A model generated the notes under the pieces. The model made no database searches, was not told the DNA's origin, and saw nothing but the letters and a program-made list of their open reading frames with translations. Both the position numbers and the translations under genes were made by a program. DNA of 64,000 nucleotides from the NCBI GenBank assembly GCA_036186865.1, contig AP025065.1, forward strand, positions 12,577,192-12,641,191, read 5' to 3'. This document shows, piece by piece, positions 45,727-57,363 of the stretch. How positions within the stretch are numbered: the stretch's first letter is position 1; every line of letters begins with the position of its first letter. This stretch comes from Eustoma russellianum (lineage: Eukaryota > Streptophyta > Magnoliopsida > Gentianales > Gentianaceae).

Positions 45727-46453
45727 TATTCATTTGATTTAAGTAATATAGCCTTATTATTTTTAGAAATAGACTCGGAATGTCTTAAAGTAAGTTTGTT
45801 TTCATATACCTTTAAAGATCCGATTAGTTCCTCCATTTTTATTGATTTGGTTTCCTTACTTTCCTCTATTGCAGTGACTTAAGGGTCCCATTCGGATGGA
45901 AGACTTCGTAGTACCTTCTGGACCTTTTCCTGCATAGAGAAAGCTTTGCCAAGAGACTTAAGAGAATTATAGATTATAGTCAATCGTAAATCCATCTCAA
46001 CAATAGACTCATATGGCAATAATTTAAAAGACTCAAGTGTGGACATAAGCATATTAATCTTGGACTCCTTTACTTGGCTAGTCCCTTCATGTTTCATTTT
46101 AAGAATTCTCCACATCTCTTGAGAACTAGAACAATTAGACACGTAATTAGACTCACTTTTACTTAGACCGTTTAAGAGTAGTTGCATGGCTTTAGCATTC
46201 ATACTTAGTCTTTTTTTGTCATCACTAGTGTATTCTTGCTTCATTTTTATAACCTCTAGTGTGACACCATTAACAATAGACAACTTAGATGGAATGAATG
46301 GACCATCTTCTATAATAGACCACAAACCAATATCAATAGCCATAAGAAAGAGTTTCATTCTAAGTTTCCATTGGATAAAGGGCTCACCATCAAAAAAGGA
46401 GGCCTTAAGGTAGACATTCCTTCTTGCATGGTTTTGTAGCTAGTGGTTGCCAT
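45727..46453 (-). pseudogene. gag N-terminal part of Cop-4 (SIRE-like)
   Basis: Starts at ATG 46453-46451, 43 bases from the PBS, with MATTSYKTMQEGM. A one-base frameshift near 46400 leads to DGEPFIQWKLRMKLFLMAIDIGLW. The frame then runs to WDP and a stop at 45879. It includes NAKAMQLLLNGLSKSESNYVSNC, EMWRILKMKHEGTSQVKESK, INMLMSTLESFKLLPYESI and KVQKVLRSLPSEW, the UBN2-type gag of copia elements. Beyond the stop the frame continues VTAIEESKETKSIKMEELIGSL and is cut at 45727 by the inverted gypsy LTR. The rest of the element is missing. Confidence 0.85.
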
Positions 46454-46495
46454 CTCACTAAGATCGTTGGATCTCCTTGTCGTGAGTGTGCCTAC

Positions 46496-46507
46496 GCTCT
46501 GATACCA
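46496..46507 (-). other. primer-binding site of Cop-4
   Basis: The minus strand reads TGGTATCAGAGC, an exact initiator-Met complement, two bases from the LTR end at 46510. Confidence 0.9.
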
Positions 46508-46509
46508 CT

Positions 46510-48963
46510 TGTAGGATCTGTAAGGAACCACTAGAAGGGGGGTTGAATAGTGGGTGCGGAAAATTTGGTCTTTAAAATTGTTTCAAACCAAAAACCCAAC
46601 TTCTGAAAATAGTTTCTGTTTTCAGGACCTGTTTGGAAACGTTTTGAAAACTAGGTTACAGGTCTTCAAAAATTCTGAAATTTGGAGAGATCTTAGTCTC
46701 AGATGTTCTGAGTATCTCCTAAAAATTTCAGATTAAAATTCAACCTTTAACCCTTTAAAACATCATTTATGGTCAGATTGCACAAATCTGCCAGAAACGG
46801 TATTTTGATTTGAAAAATTAATTCTGATTAGATCGTGACTCCAAATGGTCTGAAAATTTAATGACAAACCCCTTATTATGTGTATTTTATTGGGTTGAAA
46901 CAGGTTTGAAAAATTCTTTTAGGAAGTTAGTCAAATACGTTCAAAGTATCAACCTTTGCAAGCCTGAAAATCAGACTGCACTAGTCTCAAAACTTTTGAC
47001 GTTTGGATGACTTATACTTGTCCAAAAGGGTTGAAACTTGCGCCAAAGGAACCTTAAAACGTGTGACTATGTTTTTGGAAAGTTTGGTGATTTTTGAAGT
47101 TTGTTTACTATTTTTTAAAACGTGATGAAAATGATACAGTGTGCTAGAAACTGAAAGTAAGTGCTGAAAAGTAAAGAACACAAGGAATTTTATACTGGTT
47201 CGGTTAAATCAACCTACTCCAGTCTTCGAGGACACCTTCCTCGGTTATCACTAATCCCAAAACAACAAACAACACCTTACCACACAGGGTTGATGGAGTT
47301 ACACACTAACTCCAACCCTTTACAAACCTTGTAACTGATTGCAATGATCACGAACACCACCACCGAACGGATGCAAGATTGATCACACCTTGATCAATCT
47401 TTTACAACAATATAGAGTGTATGGTGGTATATATGAAGCCTATTCAATACGTATGAATATGAATACAATAGGCTTTGAGAGTGAAGAAGAAAGAAAGGTA
47501 GAAGAAGAAGATAATAGAAGACTCTTTTTGCACTTTTGAACTTGTGAGACTTGCCTTGTATTTTGCACTACTTCTTCTTTATTTTATCAAGTTGTGGCCG
47601 CCACCTTTTCCTTTTCTCCCTCTTGAAAATTATCGTTTAAGTCCTTGGAAGAATATCTTGCATCATTGTGACATTCACTTGCTTACTTGGCACGACTTCA
47701 TTGGTTGATCATTAAGGACTTGCTTACTTGGCACTCCTTGATTAGATGAGACTTGTCATTAATTGATGACTATATAAATCTGACAAATATCCCTTAAAGC
47801 ATGTGCCAATTAGTCATAAAAACATTGCCAATTTTCTTACAATCAATCCCACATAATTTGGAAGACAAATTGATCACCATTTACATCCATGAATTCGGCC
47901 ACCCCATTCTACACATGCTGAATTTTTCAGCATGTGCACTATTCAAGACACATTCAAATACTTCCATTTTATCATGAAATCAATCCATTTAAATTGAAGA
48001 GGTAAATATGTCACAATTAAGATGCAAATTTTCGCCAGCCTTATTTACACATGCTGAATTTTCAGCATGTATCACAAATGTGACATAGTTTGAAATATTA
48101 CCTTGTGTAGCTCCCTCCTTTATGTCACCAACCTTGTATACTTCATTCTTGGCCAATCAAGATTCTAACTAGGCTCCACATATGCTCCATTAAGCTGATC
48201 TAGGCCTGTGATGTAGCTTGTACATGTGCTGAATTTTATTTTTGCAAACTTTGTAAAATAGTGCACAATAATTATACACATATGGTATATTCCAATCAGC
48301 CCTTAATTGATTTTTCTAGAACACTTTAGAATGTATAGAGTATGTAAAAAGTGTCTAGATACATGTTATATGTCATGCCAAAAACGTTCTATGTGTCGTG
48401 TTCGTAGAAAACCGAATTTTCGACTTTTGTCGATTACGCGATTTTTCTCCGATTGAATTCAAACTTTTTGCACATGTTATATATATTATGTCACACATAA
48501 TAGAATAACTTGAAAATTCAGCTCTAATGGCTGAAGTAAGTGGCGCCCCATGTGCTTTAAAAGTTGAATTTGAAATCTCCACAATTTGGCCTTAATTGGG
48601 GGTGATTTGTGTGTGCCAACATGGAATGATTTCATGGATGAATATAACATATAGACCACGAAATTTCTGGTCATTTTTGAAGTGTAGGGGCTGGCCATCT
48701 ATATATGGCCAATACGTGACACGTTGGCAATGTTTCGGTATTCACCCGATACGACAATTTTTGGTTTAGAACCTTGTAACGTGTCGTAATAATTTTGTCA
48801 TCACCATGACTTATATCATATGATATAAGACCTGAATATACTCATAAATATGAGGTAAGTATAGTGGTGTGACACTAACATACGTCCGTAAAATATATAA
48901 CGTGTCGGTAGTACATTGGAATATATGTGTATAGTGCCCTTTAAAAAAATCAGAATATATATA

Positions 48964-48994
<31 letters not shown>

Positions 48995-49357
48995 TAGGCG
49001 TGTGCTTTAAAAGTTAGAAGAAGACTTTCCATTTCTTCAATTTTTTGCCTTTGTTCCTTTTCCAAATATGGCTTCATTTAATGAACTACTTAGTTCATTT
49101 AACTAAGTACTTCACTTAATAAATTAGTTTAGTTCATTAATGGTGGCACCTGAAAATAGTTCAAACACAACAAATGTTCGCCATTTGATGTAAGCTTTAA
49201 AGCTTCATGGCTCGTTAGTACGGCAACATTATATATGAACTATATAAGGCAGGTTTGATGCAAATATGTGTCAAGTCATAAAACGTGTCATGCACTTCTT
49301 TAGTACACGTTATTTAAATCATGCATTTTGTAATCACTCAAACCCCTTTTCTCAGCA
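46510..49357 (-). repeat. 5' LTR of Cop-4 (SIRE-like LTR copy S3, 2.85 kb)
   Basis: Minus-strand LTR from TGCTGAGAAAAGGGG (49357) to GATCCTACA (46510), the longest complete S-type LTR here. It has the TCGAC/GTCGA hairpin (48420-48433), CATGCTGAA.TTCAGCATG inverted repeats (47914, 48050), TTAATGAACTA-type dyads (49076-49142) and a TA microsatellite (48970-48998). It abuts Cop-5 gag code at 49358, so it inserted in or was fused to Cop-5. No gene inside. Confidence 0.88.
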
Positions 49358-50630
49358 CTCTTGAGTCTCTTGTCAAGGTTGTCTCTTCAAGGGAAAAAGT
49401 ACAATTATTTCTTCCAAAAAAAAGGAAAAAGTACAAAAAGTCTTGAGAAGCCTCCCATCTGAATGGGATTCGAAAGTGACCGCAATTGAAGAAAGTAAAG
49501 AAACAAAGTCAATAAAAATGGAAGAATTGATCTGATCTCTAAAGGTATATGAAATAAACTCACTCTAAGAAAATTGAAATCAACTTCTAAACAAGGTAAG
49601 ACTATAGCGTTTAATCAAATGAATACGTCTCTACTTCTTCTGATCGCATAGATGATAGTGACATGGATTCGGATAATGAAGATCTAATCTTATTGGCTGA
49701 AGGCTTAAGAAAGTTTATGAAAGAATCGTTTAAAATCAAACCTAAGCCTGCTTCATCTAACAAAAATAGAAATAAGAATAATAGTAATAAAGATATTAAA
49801 TGTTATGAATGTGGAAAACTTGGACACATCTCTTATGACTGCCCGAACAAGGACAAAACTATAAACAAAAACGTGACAAGGAATAGACAAAAACAAGACC
49901 CTTCTCAGAACCTAAGCAAAAGAGTACAAGAAGAGCCCTCAAAGCCTCTACATGGAGTGATTCATATGATTCTTAAAGTGAAGAAACCAAAGAAGAAATG
50001 ACTCAATTATGCTTTGCATCCAAAGCATCTAGTGAGGTAAATTCTAATTATGATTCTGATATTGAATCTTCTTATGATGATTTGTCTAGTCAATATCTTG
50101 AGTTGCATAAATTTACTAAGACTCTTGCAAAAGAAAAGAAATGTTTAATTGAAGAAAATAAATTGTTTGAATCTTCTAACACAAATCTTGTATCTCAATT
50201 AAACGATTAAAAAGAGGATTTGTCTAGCATGATTAACTCATTAAAATCTGAAATTGCATCTTTGACATCTAAAGATACTTTAATGAAATCCGAGATCTCA
50301 GATTTGAGATCAAGAAACGTAGACCTAGAAAAGACGGTAAAATAATTTGATACAGGAACTTGCATGTTAGATAGTCTCATCTCTTCTCAAAAGTATGAAA
50401 CTGATAAAAACGAATTAGGGTATATTGAAGATAATCGGGTACAAAGCAAATCTGCAAATTTTGTTCTATCTTCATCTAAGCAACCACATGTATTTAAAAT
50501 GATTTTAAAGCCTAAGAAGGCGACCGTACAAACTAGCGAGTCACCGATTGCATCTCCTCGCACTACTTTTTTTCATCACAGGGAAAGTATAATCATGTGT
50601 CATATAGATATGAAAGAAGGCCATTGATGT
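49358..50630 (+). pseudogene. gag C-terminal half of Cop-5
   Basis: It opens in mid-gag (SLESLVK, matching SLKSLGKAFSMQEKVQ of Cop-4). After an 11-base local duplication (GGAAAAAGTAC) near 49394-49427 it continues VLRSLPSEWDSKVTAIEESKETKS. 49663-50001 holds DNEDLILLAEGLRKFM and the CCHC knuckle CYECGKLGHISYDC (49801-49842). A frameshifted heptad-rich stretch (50090-50400) corresponds to the Cop-3 coiled coil. Stops at 49533, 50208 and 50343 break it. Confidence 0.85.
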
Positions 50631-51190
50631 ATATGCGACATTCATATCATACTAATGTATCTAGATCACGCGCCTTGCATGCAAACCAAAATGCATATCA
50701 AAGCCAAAAATCACCTTATTTTTACAATGATAGATTCGGCCATTATAGGCCAAATAGAAGTGATCACAACATATATTACATTCTTTCTTCATCTTTCTTC
50801 TCATCTTTTGTAATACCAAGAAAGGTCACCCAGGTTTGGGTACCAAAAAGTACTCTTGCAAATGGTTGAATCACTAACCTTTAAGGATCCAAAATGAAGG
50901 GCCCGAAATGATTGTTACACTTTGCAGAGATCACATAAACCGAAAGATGTAGTAAACAAGTGGTTTCATGACAGTGGTTGTTCAAGACATATGATGGTGA
51001 TCCAACCCTATTCTCAAAATTAAAGAAGTTCACAAAAGGAGGATCCGTAACCTTTGGAGATAACAACGAAGGCAGGATAACTGGAAAGGGGACAATCGGA
51101 AATCCAAGCACTCTTCAGATTTCTAATGTATTCTTGGTAAGCAACTTATCTTACAACTTGCTTAGTATTTCACAATTTCTTGATAGTGGT
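50631..51190 (+). pseudogene. gag tail and protease remnant of Cop-5
   Basis: Basic code with SYHTNVSRSRALHA and DRFGHYRPNR up to 50869, then WFHDSGCSRHM at 50961-50993 with the copia protease DSG. A frameshift follows, with FSKLKKFTKGGSVTFGDNNEGRI in the frame from 50978 and LQISNVFLVSNLSYNLLSISQFL leading into integrase. Confidence 0.82.
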
Positions 51191-52206
51191 TTCAATGTGG
51201 ATTTTTCTCACCCATATTGCAACATCATTAATAAAAATGAAGAAACAGTACAAAAAGGAAAAAGAGAAGGAAACATTTTTACATTATCTATGGATGATAT
51301 GTTAGATGCAAAAGTAAAGTGTTTTATGTCAAATGAACAGAATGTGAATTTATGGCATAGACGTTTAGGACACATTGACATCTCCACTCTTGAAAAACTT
51401 CAACGTAAGAATCTAGTATGAGGAATGCCTAAACTTAATTTGGACAATTTTAAGTTGTGTGAATCTTGTATTAAGGGCAAACAAACATGTGAATCAATTA
51501 AGTCTAAAAATGAGATTAGCATATTTAGATTCTTAGAATAATTACATATTGATTTGTTTGGTCCTAGTCGTACTAAAAGCCTCGGAGGGCAACACTATGC
51601 ATGCATTATTGTTGATGATTTTTCTCGTTATACATGGACTTTATTTCTTGCAAATAAAGATGATAGTGCCGTTGAGATTGCTAAATTAATAAAACAACTT
51701 GAAAATGAATATGGTGTGAATGTGAAAAAGATAAGGAGCAATAGAGGTGGCGAATTTAAAAATAAAGATATGATTGCGTTTTGTGAAGAAAAAGGTATTA
51801 AGCATGAATTTTCACCACCTAGAATGCCACAATTAAACGGTGTAGTTGAAAGAAAGAATAGGACGTTGCAATAAATTGCAAGAACTATGCTTTGTGAAAA
51901 TCCATTGCGTAGATTTTTGTGGGCCGAAGCCGTTAATTGTGCATGTTATATAATTAACCGTTTATCAATTGGAAAGAAAATTAATAAGACGCCATATGAG
52001 ATTTTAAATGATCATATGGCAAAGATTGATTATATTCGTGTTTTCGGATGTAAATGTTTTGTATTAAACACAAAAGATAATTTAGCTAGATTTGAGTCTA
52101 AATCTATTGAATGTATTTTTGTTGGATATTCTGTGTATTCTAAGGCATATAGATGCTATGATCCCGTTACTAGACAAATTTTGGAATCTATTCATGTGAA
52201 ATTCAA
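51191..52206 (+). pseudogene. GAG-pre-integrase and integrase of Cop-5
   Basis: LWHRRLGHIDISTLEKLQRKNLV supplies the two His; after a TGA at 51419-51421, CESCIKGKQT supplies the two Cys. A TAA at 51538-51540 precedes HIDLFGPSRTKSLGG with the first catalytic Asp. RSNRGGEF replaces RSDRGGEF, so the second catalytic Asp is Asn here (51738-51761). VVERKNRTLQ retains the Glu and is followed by a TAA at 51872-51874. FVGYSVYSKAYRCYDPVTRQIL ends the block at the SINE insertion. Integrase is inactive on sequence grounds. Confidence 0.88.
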
Positions 52207-52450
52207 CTTCCATTAGACACACTTTTCCTTGACTTTGGAATATGATGGAATAAAGAAAAATGACTTACGAAATTGGTTGCGCTTCTTATATTGTGAAGTA
52301 GCAGTTGATCGACACGCAATTTTCATTATAGGTCATCGGAAAACAACCTCTGTGTGTTTCTAACACATGGGTATGGTTGCGTACATCCGACCCCCTCATA
52401 CCCCGCCATATACGGGAGCCTTTAAGGCAATGAGGTAATGTTGTTGTTGT
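52207..52450 (+). mobile_element. SINE-like insertion with 17-18 bp target duplication
   Basis: A 244-base non-coding segment inside Cop-5 pol, flanked by perfect direct repeats TATTCATGTGAAATTCAA (52189-52206 and 52450-52467). It ends in GTTGTTGTTGT. The 3' part (GGTTGCGTACATCCGACCCC, CCCCGCCATATACGGGAGCC) resembles the 3' region of tRNA-derived plant SINEs with TTG tails. I could not identify clear A and B box promoters in the 5' part. Target-primed retrotransposition explains the long duplication and the tail. Confidence 0.75.
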
Positions 52451-52467
52451 ATTCATGTGAAATTCAA

Positions 52468-53210
52468 TGAATTTGGTGAACTTGAAATAAATAAAGAATA
52501 TGATGATTTTGAATTGAAACCCGTGATGGATGATATAGAAGAAAACAACATACATGATGATCAAGACACACTAGAAATGCATGATCACTTAGAACCACAT
52601 AAGAACTTAGAAAATAATCAACCAAGAGGACATATAGATCACCACACGACCTCATAATAGGCGACATATCTCAAGGTGTACAACCACGTGGAAAAATAGA
52701 TCAAGATGAAATCAATCAATTCCATGCTATGATTTCTGAAATAGAACCAAAGAATGTGCTTGACTCTTTAAATGATTCTTCTTGGACTGATATTATGCAT
52801 GACGAATTAAATCAATTTACGAGAAATGATGTATATGATTTAATACCCCGACCACAAGACAAAACAATAATGGGTAAAAAATGGGTGTTTAGAATAAAAT
52901 GAATGAGGATGGTAAAGTTGTTAGAAATAAAACTAGGATTATAGCACAAGGATATAATCAAGAAGAGGGAATAGATTATGAAGAGACATTTACACCCGTA
53001 GTACGTTTAGAAGCTATACAATTACTACTTGCTATTGCTTGCATAAAGGATTTTAAACTTATCCAATGGATGTAAATAGTGGTGACATCATTATAGAACA
53101 CGTTCGCACTGAAGAACAAGTAGCCGGCATATTCACAAAAGCCCTTAATCAAGCCACGTATGAAAATCAACGATCTAAATTAGACATGATTTCGATTGAT
53201 ATGCTATAAA
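52468..53210 (+). pseudogene. integrase-RT linker and fused RNase H end of Cop-5
   Basis: After the SINE the pol frame resumes EFGELEINKEYDDFELKP. It runs with frame changes through the acidic linker and the PRPQDKTIMGKKWVF RT start, then RNKTRIIAQGYNQEEGIDYEETF and FKLIQWMDVN. At about 53071 it jumps to SGDIIIEHVRTEEQVAGIFTKALNQATYE, the RNase H C-terminus, so nearly all of RT and RNase H is deleted. It ends at TAA 53207-53209. No env-like frame follows. Confidence 0.85.
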
Positions 53211-53450
53211 TTGATATTTATTGTTATTGTTACTAATTGCATCTTTTTTGATGTGATTTACAAAATAAAAGAGGAGAAAAGCATGATTTAAGGGGGAGAG
53301 ATTGACTTAAGGGGGAGAACAACTTAAGGGGAGTTTTGAAATTTAAATTTTGAAATTACAAGTTATAAATGCATGTTTGTAGGGGGAGCGATTATGACGC
53401 ATTAAAATCGTGACTAGAGGTTATTTTGTAAATCATCAAAAAGGAAAGAT
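53211..53450 (+). other. 3' untranslated tail and polypurine tract of Cop-5
   Basis: Repeated AAGGGGGAGA runs (53289-53330, 53380) and a final AAAAAGGAAAGAT at 53438-53450 before the LTR start TGTTGAGAAA. Mirrors the Cop-3 tail. No gene. Confidence 0.7.
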
Positions 53451-53496
53451 TGTTGAGAAACCGAAGTTTGAATGCTTTCAAAATGCATGATTTAAA
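53451..53496 (+). repeat. first 46 bases of Cop-5 3' LTR
   Basis: TGTTGAGAAACCG to CATGATTTAAA, matching the starts of the other S-type LTRs. It is cut by the Gyp-D LTR at 53497. Confidence 0.8.
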
Positions 53497-55419
53497 TGTT
53501 ACACCCCGACTCCTGTTACGTGCATAGAGTAGAATTTACCGCAATGCCATAGCTTGCTATGATATGTGTTTTGTGCTTTAAATTAAACATTGGAGAACCA
53601 TTAAAATATAAGGTAAAAGCCTAATTAAATTATAGGAGATGGTACAAATTATAAATAAGATTAAATAAAAGGAAAAAGAATATACCAATTTACGAAGGAT
53701 AAAATGGAAAATCCAACCCCCACTTGCACCCCCCATCCGGCCACCCCCTTCCCTTTTTCCAAATTCTTTTCATTTTTCCTTTAATTTATTTTTCTTTCCC
53801 TCCCCATCATTTCAAGTATTACACAATGTAAGACAACCTCCCACTTTCCTTTCATGCAATTACTTTTTCCCTCAACCCACTTCTTCAACCAAGGAAACCA
53901 ATCATTCTCCCCACTACTAGGAATTTCTGCCAAGCTTTGAGGGAGGGCATAAAACTAAAAACTCCAAGACAATTTCATTTCATTACCTTCCATTTGCACT
54001 CACCTCACTCTCTCATATCAAATCTTCCTACACACCTCTCTATCTCTCTAGAAAGAAACTTCTTCCATCCTCCATCTTTATCCTTCCAAGTGTGAGTTCC
54101 AAGCCAAGGAAACAAGGAAACCTTCCATTTTCAAGCAAGCACCAAAGCTCTAAATCAAAGGTAGTAACCTCCTCTCCTCTCATACATCCACATTTATCCT
54201 CTATCTCTTCAAAAGCTTCTGCCATTTTAGGCCCAAAACCGAGAGCATCATAAAGGATATAGGAGAAGTGTTTTGAGTGAAGAGGTAGAAATATCCAAGG
54301 CATTCAAAGGTAAGATTCCTTAAGATTGGGTTTTAGAGAATTCGTAACCTCTTATTCTTCAAAAAATGACTAACTTTGCACCCTTTTTGGCCACCTAGGC
54401 CATGTACAACCCCAAACCAAAGAAAGAAGAAATCTTGCACTTTTATGTGTAAGATTCAAGCATCAAGGCAAATATTCTTCTTAGCTTCTACAAGAATGTC
54501 TAAAAATGAGTCTCCTATGTTCATATCACAAGATGGATCATGCATGCATATGTTAAAATGAAGTCCTTATCACAAAGATACAAAAATGTTCTTGCATGCC
54601 TAAACTATGTATGAATGTGTGCTATTTTTTTTATAGATTCATGAATATGATTAGGATGATATCTAGATAGGACATGCATGGAAAAAATCTTGATATAAAC
54701 AGCCCATTGAGGGCGTGCATGGAATAAGAGAAGAGGGCCAAGCATGCCTTCATCATCTCTATGTAAATTGTAGGTGAATTAATACACATTCTTGCAAAAG
54801 TGTACTAAGGACCTCACTACGCATCAACTTCATATGTGCATGTTGAATGATCATCATTTTCTTTGTTTTCATATGTATGAGAGTGTATTTTCATGGTTAT
54901 GGCTATGGTGTAGTGTGTTTATGGTGCATCATAATCCATACTATAATGCCATAAAAGTTACCATCTTCGATGATCATCACCTCATCATAACATTTATCCT
55001 TCTAAGATGGGGCTGTTTTGAGTCTCAATCATTAGGCATGATTTCGTCACCATCATCATGATGTGTATCTTGATGATCATGATCTAAGGTGTATTTTCAT
55101 GGGTTTCAATTTCTTATGTATTTGCATGTAACTAGCATCATGATCATCACCATGATCATGGTTCTTATGATCATGATTATGGTGGATGTGACCATACTTG
55201 AGGCTTAGCATGTTAAGATCATAAGATCAATGCGTTATCATGCATCATTATGATATATGTTTATGCTAGCTTAAAGGACAAGACGGATGTCACCATTTTA
55301 GCATATTTATTATTTTGAACAAGTTGGAAAAACTTATACATGTGTGTATGATAACTCTCGGCCAAGGGGCCAAATTGGTACCATTATGATGTGCAACAAT
55401 TAATTCAGTATACCTATGT

Positions 55420-55492
<73 letters not shown>

Positions 55493-57127
55493 ATATCATA
55501 TATGTGGAAATTAATGGTTGAGTAAACAAAGAAATTAAGGAATGATAGCACACTAAAAAAGGGGCTGTTTTGTCATTTGGCCGAAAGCCTCTAAGGAAAA
55601 AAGGGTAATTTCCAAACTCAAGAAATATAGAAAAGCGGGCTGTTTTGGAAGACTTAAAATAAAATAAGTAATGGACATATTAAGGGAATAAAATTAATTA
55701 TTAGGAGCCCAAATAAGGGTTGTTTTGGACAAGGAACGGAGGCCACCCTAGTAAGGGCAAAATAGTCATTACACATAATCACATGAAATGACAACCGAGC
55801 TAAGTAAAGGACTTAGGGACTGAAATAATTAGAAACCTTTAACCAGTCCAGCAACTGAGCGTTCACTTATGCATATGTTAACATGATTTTCAAAGCCAAC
55901 GATTTTTATTTATGATCATGTACGAAAGGATTTTGCAAAAGCAGTTTTAAAGGATTTTTACAGATAAAGAACCATATCGTGAGACGAATGATTCCATACG
56001 ACTTTTACATGTTTCTATTGGCTGAGTGTAATACCTTGTCCGAGACAAGGGATCTCTGCATTTTTGTTACGTCTACGATGTTTTATATGGGGAGTTGTCT
56101 GACATCTGTTCTTGGGGGAGGATGTCAGGGGCAAAATACGTTATGACCAGTGTAACACCAAGTCTGGGACTCGGGATCTCGGTCGTAACACGTCACCGTT
56201 AGTCCTAGGTACGTATGATGTAACACTGTGGTTGGACCATCGGGGTTCGTAGACGGTACTGAAAGCTACTCTGGGAATCATTCGACATGTCGTGGGTACC
56301 GTTCTTATGATATGCAAAGTGCTATAGGAAACTCATGATCTGTTACGTTTATGAAAGTCAGGAAATGATATGATTCAATATTTTTTGAAATGCATGCGTC
56401 GTGTACATATTCCATGAGCCCGTAATACCATTTAAGTCACGAACACTTTTGTACCCTGCTCTAGTATGATAGTCAAGTAAGTATCAGTAAAACCATAGAA
56501 CTGAACTTAAAAAGAGATTATGCTTAAGAATGATACAAACTATATGAAAGACAACTAAGTTACAAAATAATGCTGGCAAAGACTTTACTGCTTGATTTAC
56601 TGTACTGTTGAATTATGTTATTTACGTTGAATGTTACTTTTATGTGTTTACCATTATAGAACATGATCTAAGTTCTAATGTATTCTCTCCACTACCCTGA
56701 CCCCCATGCATGATCCACTTGACGAAGCTAAGCGAAAATACTTGCTGAGTGATTCATTATCGCTCACCTCTTTATATTTACCATGCAGACCCACAGGACA
56801 TAGGGCAGGATTTTGTAGAGGACGAGCCAAGAGAGTAGGTTGCAAGGGCTGTCGATGAGACTTCTGGATCACGGATCATCTTTTGTATTTTGATATTTCA
56901 GCCTTGTACTCATGACTATTGTACTGATGGTGTACTGCTAATACTATTTCGGATGTAGTTATTCGTACTTATGTCGATGTTTTATTCTGTCTATTTTATG
57001 ATGCTTCTGCTAATCGATACATTTTTATGAAGATGCGCATATAGATGTTATCGACACTTTGTACTTCTCGTAGCAGAGTACGGCGGGTGCACCATGCCGA
57101 GACCCTAGTCCCGGGCAGGACGCTGTA
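53497..57127 (+). repeat. 5' LTR of Gyp-D (3.63 kb)
   Basis: Starts TGTTACACCCCGACTCC and ends CGCTGTA, a decayed CGCTACA. Blocks such as GAGACGAATGATTCCATACG (55981) and GTAGACGGTACTGAAAGC are shared in order with the Gyp-A LTRs. A TA microsatellite sits at 55424-55498. The short frames (for example 54040-54303) are not supported as genes. Confidence 0.88.
55424..55498. repeat. (TA)n microsatellite, about 37 units
   Basis: 75 bases of uninterrupted TA dinucleotide inside the Gyp-D LTR; the Gyp-A LTRs lack it, so it expanded locally. Confidence 0.95.
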
Positions 57128-57129
57128 GG

Positions 57130-57141
57130 TGGTATCAGAGT
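57130..57141 (+). other. primer-binding site of Gyp-D
   Basis: TGGTATCAGAGT, 11 of 12 bases matching the initiator-Met complement, two bases after the LTR. Confidence 0.88.
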
Positions 57142-57363
57142 CAAGGCTCCAGATCCACAGTGGGCAACATAAGATAAACAACAACATGTGCGTAGGCTAT
57201 GATTGTAGAATTTAAGATTGATTTTAGACTGAGTGAGCTAGCCTTAGCATAAGTTCCTTAGAACAGTTTAATAGAGTATAATCTTTAAACATAAGTAAAA
57301 CTTTAAACGGAATTTTATGTATGCTTTATGTAGACTGATTGTGTGAAATGACTGTGTCGATAG

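Larger units (their letters stand above)
49358..53496 (+). mobile_element. Cop-5: SIRE-like copia body, 5' part lost
   Basis: Plus-strand relative of Cop-3 with gag C-half, protease, integrase, a deleted RT and the RNase H end. A polypurine tract (53438-53450) and the first 46 bases of its 3' LTR (53451-53496) follow, where Gyp-D inserted. The left edge is cut in gag by the Cop-4 LTR. A SINE-like insertion interrupts it at 52207-52450. Several stops and frameshifts are present. Confidence 0.88.
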
